A stretch of DNA of 64,000 nucleotides from Megalopta genalis (taxonomy: Eukaryota > Arthropoda > Insecta > Hymenoptera > Halictidae), in assembly GCF_051020955.1 (NCBI RefSeq), contig NW_027477100.1, forward strand, positions 35,248 to 99,247, in the 5' to 3' direction. Positions within the stretch are counted from its first letter, which is position 1; every line of letters begins with the position of its first letter. The notes beneath the pieces are model-generated. The model had not been told where the DNA came from. It ran no database searches and saw nothing but the letters and a program-made list of their open reading frames with translations. This document shows positions 28,051-40,250 of the stretch, piece after piece. The position numbers were made by a program, and so were the translations under genes.

Positions 28051-29343
28051 GTATCGTTTGGATTTGAAGCTAACTCGTTTGTTTCGTCTGCATTTGAAGC
28101 TATATCACTTATATCGCAACTATCTGATGTTAAATCATTTGTTTCGCATGGATTTGAAGCTAAACCTTCTACATCGCATTGATTTGAATCTAAATCATGT
28201 GTTTCGCATGGATTTGAAGCTAACTCGTTTGTGTTTCTCTTACATTTGAAGCTATATCACTTATATCGCATGTACCTGATGTTAAATCATTTGTTTCGCG
28301 TGTATTTGAAGCTAAACATTCTACATCGCATTGATTTGAAGCTAAATCATGTGTTTCGCTTGGATTTGATGCTATCTAGTTTGTTTCGTCTGCATTTGAA
28401 GCTATATCACTTATATCCCAAGTGTTTGAAGCTAAATCATTTGTGTCGCATGGATTTGAAGCTAAACCTTCTATATCGCATTGATTTGCAGCTCTATCAT
28501 GTGTTTCGCTTGGATTTGGAGCTAACTCGTTTATTTCGTCAGCATTTGAAGCTATATCACATATATCCCAAGCGTTTGAAAGTAAATCATTTGTTTCGCA
28601 TGGATTTGAAGTTAAACCTTCTACATTGCAATGATTTGAAGCTAAATCATGTGATTCGCTTCGATATGAAGCTAACTCGTTTGATTCGTCTGCATTTGAA
28701 GCTAAATCTCTTATAACGCAAGTATCTAAAGCTATATCATTTGTGTCACACGGATTTGAAGCTAAACCTTCTATATCGCATTGATTTGACGCTGAATCAT
28801 GTGTTTCGCTTGGATTTGAAGCTAACTCGTTTGATTCGTCTGCATTTGAAGCTATATCTCTTATATCGCAAGTATCTAAAGCTATATCAATTGTGTCGCA
28901 TGGATTTGAAGCTAAACCTTCTATATCGCATTTATTTGAAGCTGAATCATGTGTATCGTTTGGATTTGAAGCTAACTCGTTTGTTTCGTCTGCATTTGAA
29001 GCTATATCACTTATATCGCAACTATCTGATGTTAAATCATTTGTTTCGCATGGATTTGAAGCTAAACCTTCTACATCGCATTGATTTGAATCTAAATCAT
29101 GTGTTTCGCATGGATTTGAAGCTAACTCGTTTGTGTTTCTCTTACATTTGAAGCTATATCACTTATATCGCATGTACCTGATGTTAAATCATTTGTTTCG
29201 CGTGTATTTGAAGCTAAACATTCTACATCGCATTGATTTGAAGCTAAATCATGTGTTTCGCTTGGATTTGATGCTATCTAGTTTGTTTCGTCTGCATTTG
29301 AAGCTATATCACTTATATCCCAAGTGTTTGAAGCTAAATCATT
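27530..29343. repeat. 902-bp tandem duplication
   Basis: Positions 27,530-28,441 repeat at 28,432-29,343, a spacing of 902 bp (30 monomers plus one 2-bp insertion). Both copies share CTACATTGCAATG (about 27,719 and 28,621), where other relatives have CTACATCGCAATG. That variant was therefore present before this duplication. The copies part near 28,441/29,343 (TTGTGTCG against TTGTTTCG). Confidence 0.85.
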
Positions 29344-32306
29344 TGTTTCGCATGGATTTGAAGCTAAACCTTCTATATCGCATTGATTTGAAGCTAAATC
29401 ATGTGTTTCGCGTGGATTTGAAGCTCACTCGTTTGCTTCGCCTGCATTTCAAGCTATATCACTTATATCCCACCTGTTTGAAGCTAAATCATTTGTTTCG
29501 CATGGATTTGAAGCTAACTCGTTTGTTTCGTCTGCATTTGAAGCTATATCTCTTATATCGCAAGTATCTGAATGTATATCATTTGTGTCGCATGGATTTG
29601 AAGATAAACCTTCTATTTCGCATTGATTTGAAGCTAAACCTTCTAAATCGCATTGATTTGAAGCTAAATCATGTGTTTCGCTTAGATTTGCAACTATCTC
29701 GTTTGTTACGTCTGCATTTGAAGCTATATCACTTATATCGCAACTGTCTGATGCTAAATCATTTGTTTCGCATGGATTTGAAGCTAAATCTTCTACATCG
29801 CATTGATTTGCAGCTCAATCATGTGTTTCCCATGGATTTGAATCTGACTCGTTTGTTTCGTCTGCATTTGAAGCTATATCTCTTATATCGCAAGTATCTG
29901 AAGCTAAGTCATTTGTTTCGCATGGATTTGAACCTAAATCTTCTATATCGCATTTATTTGCAGCTGAATCATGTGTTTCGTATGGATTTGAAGCCAAACC
30001 TTCTATATCGCATTGATATGAAGCTAAATCATGTGTTTCGCGTGTATTTGAAGCTAAACATTCTACATCGCATTGATTTGAAGCTAAATCGTGTGTTTCG
30101 CTTGGATTTGATGCTATCTAGTTTGTTTCGTCTGCATTTGAAGCTATATCCCTTATATCGCAACTATTTGATGTTCAATCATTTGTTTCGCATGGATTTG
30201 AAGCTAAACCTTCTACATCGCATTGATTTAAAGCTAAATCATGTCTTTCGCTTGGATATGAAGCTGACTCGTTTGTTTCGTCTGCATTTGAAGCTATATC
30301 TCTTATATCGCAAGTATCTGAAGCTAAATCATTTGTATCGCATGGATTTGAAGCTAAACCTTCTACATCGCATTGATTTGAAGCTAAATCATGTGTTTCG
30401 CTTGGATTTGAAGCTATCTAGTTTGTTTCGTCTGCATTTGGAGATAAATCACTTATATCGCAACTATCTGATGTAAAATCATTTGTTTCGAATGGATTTG
30501 AAGCTAAATCTTCAATACTGCATTGATTTGCAGCTAAATCATGTGTTTCGCAGTGATTTGAAGCTAACTCGTTTGTTTCTCTTGCATTTGAAGCTATATC
30601 ACTTATATCGCAACTATCTGATGTTAAATCATTTGTTTCGCATAGATTTGAATCTAATCCTTCTACTTCGAAATGATTTGAAGCTAACTCGTTTGTTTCG
30701 TCTGCATTTGAAACTATATCTCTTATATCGCAAGTATCTGAAGCTATATCATTTGTGTCGCCTGGATTTGAAGCTAAACCTTCAATATCGCATTGATTTG
30801 AAGCTAAATCATGTGTTTCGCATGGATTTGAAGCTAAACCTTCTCTATCGCATTGATTTGAAGCTAAATCATGTGTTTCGAATGGATTTGAAGCTAAATC
30901 TTGAACACTCCATTGATTTGCAGCTAAATCATGTGTTTCGCATGGATTTGAATCTCACTCGTTTGTTTCGTCTGCATTTGAAGCTATATCACTTATATCC
31001 CAAGTGTTTGAAGCTAAATAATTTGTTTCGCATGGATTTGAAGCTAAACCTTCTACATCGCATTGATTTAAAGCTAAATCATGTGTTTCGATTGGATATG
31101 AAGCTAACTCGTTTGTTTCGTCTTCATTTGAAGCTATATCTGTTATATCGCAATTATCTGAAGCGAAATCATTTGCATCGCCCGGATTTGAAACTATTCC
31201 TCCTACTTCGAATTGATTTGAAGCTAAATCTTGTGCTTCGCATGGATATGAAGCTAACGCGTTTGTTTCGACTGAATTTGAAGCTATATGTCTTATATCG
31301 CAAGTATCTGAAGCTATATAATTTGTGTCGCATGGATTTGAAGCTAAACCTTCTGCATCGCATTTATTTGAAGCTAAATCATGTGTTTCGCGTGGATTTG
31401 AAGCTAAACCTTCTACAACGCATTGACTTGAAGCTAAATCATGTGTTTCGCTTGGATTTGAAGCTATCTCGTTTGTTTCGTCTGCATTTGAAGCTATATA
31501 ACTTATATCGCAACTATCTGATGTTAAATCAGTTGTTTCGCATGGATTTGAAGCTAATCCTTCTGCTTCGAATTGATTTGAAGCAAAATCATGTGTTTCG
31601 CATGGATTTGAATCTAACTCGTTTGTTTGGTCTGCATTTGAAGCTATATCACTTATATCCCAATTGTTTGAAGCTTATTCATTTGTCGCACGGATTTGAA
31701 GCTAAACCTTCTAAATAGCATTGATTTGAAGCATAATCATTTGTTTTGCATGGATTTGAAGCTAACACGTTTGTTTCTCCTGCATTTGAATCTATATCAC
31801 TTATATCGCAAGTATCTGAAGCTATATCATTTGTGTCGCCTGGATTTGAAGCTAAACCTTCTATATCGCATTGATTTGAAGCTAAATCATGTGTTTCGCA
31901 TGGATTTGAAGCTAAACCTTCTCTATCGCATTGATTTGAAGCTAAATCATGTGTTTCGCGTGTATTTGAAGCTAAACATTCTACACCGCATTGATTTGAA
32001 GCTAAATCATGTGTTTCGTTTGGATTTGATGCTATCTAGTTTGTTTCGTCTGCATTTGAAGCTATATCGCTTATATCCCAAGTGTTTGAAGCTAAATCAT
32101 TTGTTTCGCATGGATTTGAAGCTAAACCTTCTACATCGCATTGATTTGCAGCTAAATCATGTGTTTCGCATGGATTTGAAGCTAAACCTTCTATATCGCA
32201 TTGATTTGAAGCTAAATCATGTGTTTCGCGTGTATTTGAAGCTAAACATTCTACATCGTATTGATTTGAAGCTAAATCATGTGTTTCGCTTGGATTTGAA
32301 GCTATC
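28430..32306. repeat. Right copy of the 2.7-6.6 kb block
   Basis: Aligned base for base with 2,690-6,570 at an offset of 25,736 bp. It keeps the same single-base landmarks and the same internal order of pentamers. It leaves the left copy at about 32,306, where this copy continues with CTATCTCG and a GGAACTAAATC unit while the left copy has CTATCTAG. Monomers only. The largest plus-frame open stretches here, 29,133-30,476 and 30,483-31,718, are the counterparts of those in the left copy. Confidence 0.85.
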
Positions 32307-35035
32307 TCGTTTGTTTCGTCTGCATTTGGAACTAAATCACTTATATCGCAACTATCTGATGTTAAATCATTTGTTTCGAATGGATTTGAAGCTAAATCTT
32401 CAACACTGCATTGATTTGCAGCTAAATCATGTTTTTCGCATTGATTTGAAGCTAACTCGTTTGTTTCTCTTGCATTTGAATCTATATCACTTATATCGCA
32501 ACTATCTGATGTTAAATCGTTTGTTTCGCATAGATTTGAATCTAATCCTTCTACTTCGAAATGATTTGAAGCTAAATCATGTGTTTCGCTTGGATTTGAT
32601 GCTATCTAGTTTGTTTTGTCTGCATTTGAAGCTATATCACTTATATCCCAAGTGTTTGAAGCTAAATAATTTGTTTCGCATGGATTTGAAGCTAAACCTT
32701 CTATATCGCTTTGATTTGAAGCTAAATCATGTATTTCGCGTGGATTTGAAGCTCACTCGTTTGCTTCGTCTGCATTTGAAGCTATATCACTTATATCCCA
32801 CGTGTTTGAAGCTAAATCATTTGTTTCGCATGGATTTGTAGTTAATCCTTCTATATCGCATTGATTTGAAGCTAAATCATGTGATTCGCTTGGATTTGGA
32901 TCTAACTCGTTTATTTCGTCTGCATTTGAAGCTATATCACTTATATCGCAACTATCTGATGTTAAATCATTTGTTTCGCATGGATTTGAAGCTAAACTTT
33001 CTACATCGCATTGATGTGAAGCTAAATCATGTGCTCCGCATGGATTTGAAGCTAACTCGATAGTTTCGTCAGCATTTGAAGCTATATCACTTATATCGCA
33101 ACTATCTGATGTTATATCATTTGTGTCGCATGGATTTGAAGCTAAACCTTCTATACCGCATTGATTTGAAGCGAAATCATGTGTTTCGCGTGGATTTGAA
33201 GCTAAACCTTCTACATGGCATTGATTTGAAGCTAAATCATGTGTTTCGCTTGGATTTGAAACAAATCTCGTTTGTTTCGTCTGCATTTGAAGCTATATCA
33301 CTTATATCGCAACCATCTGATGTTAAATCATTTGTTTCGCTTGGATTTGACGTTAAATCTTCTACTTTGAATTGAATTGCAGCTGAATCATGTGTTTCGC
33401 ATGGATTTGAATCTCACTCGTTTGTTTCGTCTGCATTTGAAGCTATATCACTTATATCCCAAGTGTTTGAAGCTAAATAATTTGTTTCGCATGGATTTGA
33501 AGCTAAACATTCTACATCGCATTGATTTGAAGCTAAATCATGTGTTTCGCTTGGATTTGATGCTATCTAGTTTGTTTCGTCTGCATTTGAAGCTATATCA
33601 CTTATATCCCAAGTGTTTGAAGCTAAATCATTTGTTTCGCATGGATTTGAAGCTAAACCTTCTACATCGCATTGATTTGCAGCTAAATCATGTGTTTCGC
33701 ATGGATTTGAAGCTAAACCTTCTATATCGCATTGATTTGAAGCTAAATCATGTGTTTCGCGTGTATTTGAAGCTAAACATTCTACATCGTATTGATTTGA
33801 AGCTAAATCATGTGTTTCGCTTGGATTTGAAGCTATCTCGTTTGTTTCGTCTGCATTTGGAACTAAATCACTTATATCGCAACTATCTGATGTTAAATCA
33901 TTTGTTTCGAATGGATTTGAAGCTAAATCTTCAACACTGCATTGATTTGCAGCTAAATCATGTTTTTCGCATTGATTTGAAGCTAACTCGTTTGTTTCTC
34001 TTGCATTTGAATCTATATCACTTATATCGCAACTATCTGATGTTAAATCGTTTGTTTCGCATAGATTTGAATCTAATCCTTCTACTTCGAAATGATTTGA
34101 AGCTAAATCATGTGTTTCGCTTGGATTTGATGCTATCTAGTTTGTTTTGTCTGCATTTGAAGCTATATCACTTATATCCCAAGTGTTTGAAGCTAAATAA
34201 TTTGTTTCGCATGGATTTGAAGCTAAACCTTCTATATCGCTTTGATTTGAAGCTAAATCATGTATTTCGCGTGGATTTGAAGCTCACTCGTTTGCTTCGT
34301 CTGCATTTGAAGCTATATCACTTATATCCCACGTGTTTGAAGCTAAATCATTTGTTTCGCATGGATTTGTAGTTAATCCTTCTATATCGCATTGATTGAA
34401 GCTAAATCATGTGATTCGCTTGGATTTGGATCTAACTCGTTTATTTCGTCTGCATTTGAAGCTATATCACTTATATCGCAACTATCTGATGTTAAATCAT
34501 TTGTTTCGCATGGATTTGAAGATAAACTTTCTACATCGCATTGATGTGAAGCTAAATCATGTGCTCCGCATGGATTTGAAGCTAACTCGATAGTTTCGTC
34601 AGCATTTGAAGCTATATCACTTATATCGCAACTATCTGATGTTATATCATTTGTGTCGCATGGATTTGAAGCTAAACCTTCTATACCGCATTGATTTGAA
34701 GCGAAATCATGTGTTTCGCGTGGATTTGAAGCTAAACCTTCTACATGGCATTGATTTGAAGCTAAATCATGTGTTTCGCTTGGATTTGAAACAAATCTCG
34801 TTTGTTTCGTCTGCATTTGAAGCTATATCACTTATATCGCAACCATCTGATGTTAAATCATTTGTTTCGCTTGGATTTGACGTTAAATCTTCTACTTTGA
34901 ATTGAATTGCAGCTGAATCATGTGTTTCGCATGGATTTGAATCTCACTCGTTTGTTTCGTCTGCATTTGAAGCTATATCACTTATATCCCAAGTGTTTGA
35001 AGCTAAATAATTTGTTTCGCATGGATTTGAAGCTA
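31970..35035. repeat. 1,531-bp tandem duplication
   Basis: Positions 31,970-33,505 repeat at about 33,500-35,035. The spacing is 1,531 bp until a one-base loss at about 34,395 (GATTGAAG) in the second copy, then 1,530 bp. Both copies carry the CATGTTTTTCGC variant (32,430 and 33,961), the CGATAG variant that stops the plus frame (about 33,058 and 34,588) and the GAAACAAATCTCG insertion (33,258 and 34,788). A private difference is GATAAACTT near 34,530. The second copy fuses directly to the 34.9-38.1 kb block. Confidence 0.85.
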
Positions 35036-37642
35036 AACCTTCTACATCGCATTGATTTAAAGCTAAATCATGTGTTTCGCTTGGATATGAAGCTAACTCG
35101 TTTGTTTCGTCTTCATTTGAAGCTATATCTGTTATATCGCAATTATCTGAAGCTAAATCATTTGCATCGCCCGGATTTGAAACTATTCCTTCTACTTCAA
35201 ATTGATTTGAAGCTAAATCTTGTGTTTCGCATGGATATGAAGCTAACTCGTTTGTTTCGACTGCATTTGAAGCTATATGTCTTATATCGCAAGTATCTGA
35301 AGCTATATAATTTGTGTCGCATGGATTTGAAGCTAAACCTTCTGCATCGCATTTATTTGAAGCTAAATCATGTGTTTCGCGTGGATTTGAAGCTAATCCT
35401 TCTACAACGCATTGACTTGAAGCTAAATCATGTGTTTCGCTTGGATTTGAAGCTGTCTCGTTTGTTTCGTCTGCATTTGAAGCTATATCACTTATATCGC
35501 ATGTATCTGATGCTAAATCATTTGTATCGCATAGATTTGAAGCTAATCCTTGTACTTCGAATTGATTTGAAGCTAAATCATGTGCTTCACCTGGATTTGA
35601 AGCTAACTCGTTTGTTTCGTCTGCATTTGAAGCTATATCTCTTATATCGCAAGTATCTGAAGCTATATCATTTGTGTCGCATGGATTTGAAGATAAACCT
35701 TCTATATCGCATTGATTGGAAGCTAAATCATGTGTTTCGCGTGGATTTGAAGCTAAACCTTCTACATCGCATTGATTTGCAGCTCAATCATGTGTTTCGC
35801 ATGGATTTGAATCTGACTCGTTTGTTTCGTCTGCATTTGAAGCTATATCTCTTATATCGCAAGTATCTGAAGCTAAATCATTTGTTTCGCATGAATTTGA
35901 ACCTAAATCTTCTATATTGCATTTATTTGCAGCTGAATCATGTGTTTCGTATGGATTTGAAGCTAACTCGTTTGCTTCGTCTGCATTTGAAGCTATATCA
36001 CTTATATACCAAGTGTTTGAAACTAAATCATTTGTTTCGCAAGGATTTGAAGCTAAACCTCTTACTTCGCATTGATTTAAAGCTAAATCATGTCTTTCGC
36101 TTGGATATGAAGCTAACTCGTTTGTTTCGTCTGCATTTGAAGCTATATCTCTTATATCGCAAGTATCTGAAGCTAAATCATTTGTATCGCATGGATTTGA
36201 AGCTAAACCTTCTACATCGCATTGATTTGAAGCTAAATCATGTGTTTCGCTTGGATTTGAAGCTAACTCGTTTGCTTCGTCTGCATTTGAAGCTATATCA
36301 CTTATATACCAAGTGTTTGAAACTAAATCATTTGTTTCGCAAGGATTTGAAGCTAAACCTCTTACTTCGCATTGATTTAAAGCTAAATCATGTCTTTCGC
36401 TTGGATATGAAGCTAACTCGTTTGTTTCGTCTGCATTTGAAGCTATATCTCTTATATCGCAAGTATCTGAAGCTAAATCATTTGTATCGCATGGATTTGA
36501 AGCTAAACCTTCTACATCGCATTGATTTGAAGCTAAATCATGTGTTTCGCTTGGATTTGAAGCTATCTCGTTTCTTTCGTCTGCATTTGGAGCTAATTCA
36601 CTTATATCGCAACTATCTGATGTTAAATCATTTGTTTCGAATGGATTTGAAGATAAATCTTCAACACTGCATTGATTTGCAGCTAAATCATGTGTTTCGC
36701 ATTGATTTGAAGCTAACTCGTTTGTTTCACTTGCATTTGAAGCTATATCACTTATATCGCAACTATCTGATGTTAAATCACTTGTTTCGCATAAATTTGA
36801 ATCTAATGCTTCTACTTCGAAATGATTTGAAGCTAAATCATGTGCTTCGCATGGATTTGAAGCTAACTCGTTTGTTTCGTCTGCATTTGAAGCTATATCT
36901 TTTATATCGCAAGTATCTGAAGCTATATCATTTGTGTCGCATGGATTTGAAGCTAAATCTTCTATATCGCATTGATTTGCAGCTCTATCATGTGTTTCGC
37001 TTGGATTTGGAGCTAACTCGTTTATTTCGTCTGCATTTGAAGCTATATCACATATATCCCAAGCGTTTGAAAGTAAATCATTTGTTTCGCATGGATTTGA
37101 AGTTAATCCTTCTACACCGCAATGATTTGAAGCTAAATCATGTGATTCGCTTCGATATGAAGCTAACTCGTTTGATTCGTCTGCATTTGAAGCTATATCT
37201 CTTATATCGCAAGTATCTAAAGCTATATCATTTGTGTCACATGGATTTGAAGCTAAACCTTCTATATCGCATTGATTTGACGCTGAATCATTTGTTTCGC
37301 TTGGATTTGAAGCTAACTCGTTTGATTCGTCTGCATTTGAAGCTATATCTCGTATATCGCAAGTATCTAAAGCTATATCAATTGTGTCGCATGGATTTGA
37401 AGCTAAACCTTCTATATCGCATTTATTTGAAGCTGAATCATGTGTTTCGTTTGGATTTGAAGCTAACTCGTTTGTTTCTTCTGCATTTGATGCTATATCA
37501 CTTATATCGCAACTATCTGATGTTAAATCATTTGTTTCGCACGGATTTGAAGCTAAACCTTCTATATCGCATTGATTTGAATCTAAATCATGTGTTTCGC
37601 ATGGATTTGAAGCTAACTCGTTTGTGTTTCTCTTGCATTTGA
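34907..37642 (+). other. Longest plus-strand open frame; probably a by-product of the repeat
   Basis: This frame gives 911 codons and begins at a TTG directly downstream of a TGA (34,898-34,900), not at an ATG. It encodes 10-residue repeats, class by class KLTRLFRLHL, KLYHLYRNYL, MLNHLFRMDL, KLNLLHRIDL and KLNHVFRLDL: Leu-rich, basic, with no signal peptide or known domain. It ends shortly after the 2-bp insertion at about 37,626, which shifts the frame. The monomer has no stop in this phase and its length is a multiple of three, so long open stretches arise without selection. The equivalent frame elsewhere is repeatedly cut by TAA (CTTATAACG), TAG (CGATAG) and indels. I do not regard it as a gene. 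Confidence 0.15.
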
Positions 37643-37649
37643 AGCTATA
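35787..37649 (-). other. Antisense open frame of 621 codons without a start codon; possible relic of a repeat protein
   Basis: Read on the minus strand, no TAA, TAG or TGA occurs between the stop at 37,650-37,652 (reached after the 2-bp insertion) and the TGA made by AGCTCAATC at 35,784-35,786. The product would be acidic decapeptides, one per monomer class: A ASNADETNEL, E ASNPSETHDL, D ASNQCDVEGL, C ASNPCETNDL and B TSDSCDISDI. Cys recurs at 10-residue spacing in D, C and B. Ser and Ala are nearly fixed, Asp/Glu, Leu/Ile and Thr/Val/Ile exchange, and the composition suits a soluble or secreted repeat protein. I found no ATG, GTG, TTG or CTG codon in this stretch, so it could only be the inside of a larger exon. 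No protein family is recognised. Confidence 0.25.
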
Positions 37650-38085
37650 TCACTTATATCGCATATACCTGATGTTAAATCATTTGTTTCGCATGGGTTT
37701 GAAGCTAAACCTTCTACATCGCATTGATTTAAAGCTAAATCATGTCTTTCGCTTGGATATGAAGCTAACTCGTTTGTTTCGTCTGCATTTGAAGCTATAT
37801 CTCTTATATCGCAAGCATCTGAAGCTAAATCATTTGTATCGCATGGATTTGAAGCTAAACCTTCAACACTGCATTGATTTGCAGCTAAATCATGTGTTTC
37901 GCATTGATTTGAAGCTAACTGGTTTGTTTCTCTTGCATTTGAAGCTATATCACTTATATCGCAACTATCTGATGTTAAATCGTTTGTTTCGCCTGGATTT
38001 GAAGCTAAACTTTCTACATCGCATTGATGTGAAGCTAAATCATGTGCTCCGCATGGATTTGAAGCTAACTCGTTTGTTTCGTCTG

Positions 38086-40250
38086 CATTTGAAGCTATAT
38101 CACTTATATCGCAACTATCTGATGTTATATCATTTGTTTCGCATGGATTTGAAGCTAAACCTTCTATACCGCATTGATTTGAAGCGAAATCATGTGTTTC
38201 GCGTGGATTTGAAGCTAAACCTTCTACATGGCATTGATTTGAAGCTAAATCATGTGTTTCGCTTGGATTTGAAACTAATCTTGTTTCTTTCGTCTGCATT
38301 TGAATCTATATCACTTATATCGCAACTATCTAATGTTAAATCATTTGTTTCGCATGGATTTGAAGCTATCTCGTTTGTTTCGTCTGCATTTGAAGCTATA
38401 TCTCTTATATCGCAAGTATCTGAAGCCATATCATTTGTGTCGCCTGGATTTGAAGCTAAACCTTCAACACTGCATTGATTTGCAGCTAAATCATGTGTTT
38501 CGCATTGATTTGAAGCTAACTCGTTTGTTTCTCTTGCATTTGAAGCTATATCACTTATATCGCAACTATCTGATGTTAAATCATTTGTTTCGCATAGATT
38601 TGAATCTAATCCTTCTACTTCGAAATGATTTGAAGCTATATCATGTGTTTCGTTTGGATTTGATGCTATCTAGTTTGTTTCGTCTGCATTTGAAGCTATA
38701 TCACTTATATCCCAAGTGTTTGAAGCTAAATCATTTGTTTCGCATGGATTTGAAGCTAAACCTTCTATGTCGCATTGATTTGAAGCTAAATCATGTGTTT
38801 CGCGTGGATTTGAAGCTCACTCGCTTGCTTCGTCTGCATTTGAAGCTATATCACTTATATCCCACGTGTTTGAAGCTAAATCATTTGTTTCGCATGGATT
38901 TGAAGTTAATCCTTCTATATCGCATTGATTTGAAGCTAAATCATGTGTTTCGCATGGATTTGAAGCTAAACCTTCTCTATCGCATTGATTTGAAGCTAAA
39001 TCATGTGTTTCGCGTGGATTTGAAGCTTAACCTTCTACATGGCATTGATTTGAAGCTAAATCATGTGTTTCGCTTGGATTTGAAACAAATCTCGTTTGTT
39101 TCGTCTGCATTTGAAGCTATATCACTTATATCGCAAGTATCTGAAGCTATATCATTTGTGTCGCCTGAATTTGAAGCTAAACCTTCTACATCGCATTGAT
39201 TTGAATCTAAATCATGTGTTTCGCATGGATTTGAAGCTAACTCGTTTGTGTTTCTCTTGCATTGGAAGCTATATCACTTATATCGAATGTACCTGATGTT
39301 AAATCATTTGTTTCGCATGGATTTGAAGCTAAACCTTCAATATCGCATTGATTTGAAGCTAATCATGTGTTTCGCATGGATTTGAAGCTAAACCTTCTCT
39401 ATCGCATTGATTTGAAGCTAAATCATGTGTTTCGAATGGATTTGAAGCTAAATCTTCAACACTGCATTGATTTGCAGCTAAATCATGTGTTTCGCATTGA
39501 TTTGAAGCTAACTCGTTTGTTTCTCTTGCATTTGAAGCTATATCACTTATATCGCAACTATCTGATGTTAAATCATTTGTTTCGCATAGATTTGAATCTA
39601 ATCCTTCTACTTCGAAATGATTTGAAGCTAAATCATGTGATTCGCTTGGATTTGATGCTATCTAGTTTGTTTCGTCTGCATTTGAAGCTATATCACTTAT
39701 ATCCCAAGTGTTTGAAGCTAAATCATTTGTTTCGCATGGATTTGAAGCTAAACCTTCTATATCGCATTGATTTGAAGCAAAATCATGTGTTTCGCGTGGA
39801 TGTGAAGCTCACTCGTTTGCTTCGTCTGCATTTGAAGCTATATCCCTTATATCCCACGTGTTTGAAGCTAAATCATTTGTTTCGCATGGATTTGAAGTTA
39901 ATCCTTCTATATCGCATTGATTTGAAGCTAAATCATGTGTTTCGCATGGATTTGAAGCTAAACCTTCTCTATCGCATTGATTTGAAGCTAAATCATGTGT
40001 TTCGAATGGATTTGAAGCTAAATCTTCAACACTGCATTGATTTGCAGCTAAATCATGTGTTTCGCATTGATTTGAAGCTAACTCGTTTGTTTCTCTTGCA
40101 TTTGAAGCTATATCACTTATATCGCAACTATCTGATGTTAAATCATTTGTTTCGCATAGATTTGAATCTAATCCTTCTACTTCGAAATGATTTGAAGCTA
40201 AATCATGTGTTTCGCTTGGATTTGATGCTATCTAGTTTGTTTCGTCTGCA
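38086..40250. repeat. Mosaic array segment with a 1.6-copy 570-bp repeat
   Basis: Monomers only. The first kilobase resembles 13.7-15.1 kb and 50.1-51.0 kb, including GAAACTAATCTTGTTTC near 38,271, a one-base-longer junction distinct from GAAACAAATCTCG. From about 39,365 to 40,274 the 19-monomer (570-bp) block is present 1.6 times. A one-base loss at about 39,360 (GAAGCTAATCATG) marks its left end and recurs near 48,581. No gene is visible. Confidence 0.72.

Larger units (their letters stand above)
34354..38085. repeat. Right copy of the 8.8-13.7 kb block, without the 1,172-bp insertion
   Basis: Matches 8,800-10,850 at 25,554 and 12,150-13,700 at 24,382. It lacks the extra C, extra A, extra T and lost T that break the left copy. 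The plus frame therefore stays open much longer here (34,907-37,642), and the minus frame is open from 37,649 down to 35,787. It ends near 38,085, where it joins units related to 8.8-9.2 kb. This is the least interrupted part of the window for both long frames. Confidence 0.82.

Noticed and set aside
34907..37642. A real 911-codon plus-strand gene
   Set aside because: It starts at a TTG just after a stop, has no leader or domain, and is a simple Leu/Lys/Arg-rich read-through of a unit whose length is a multiple of three. Homologous copies are broken by TAA, TAG and indels, and class differences show no third-position bias.
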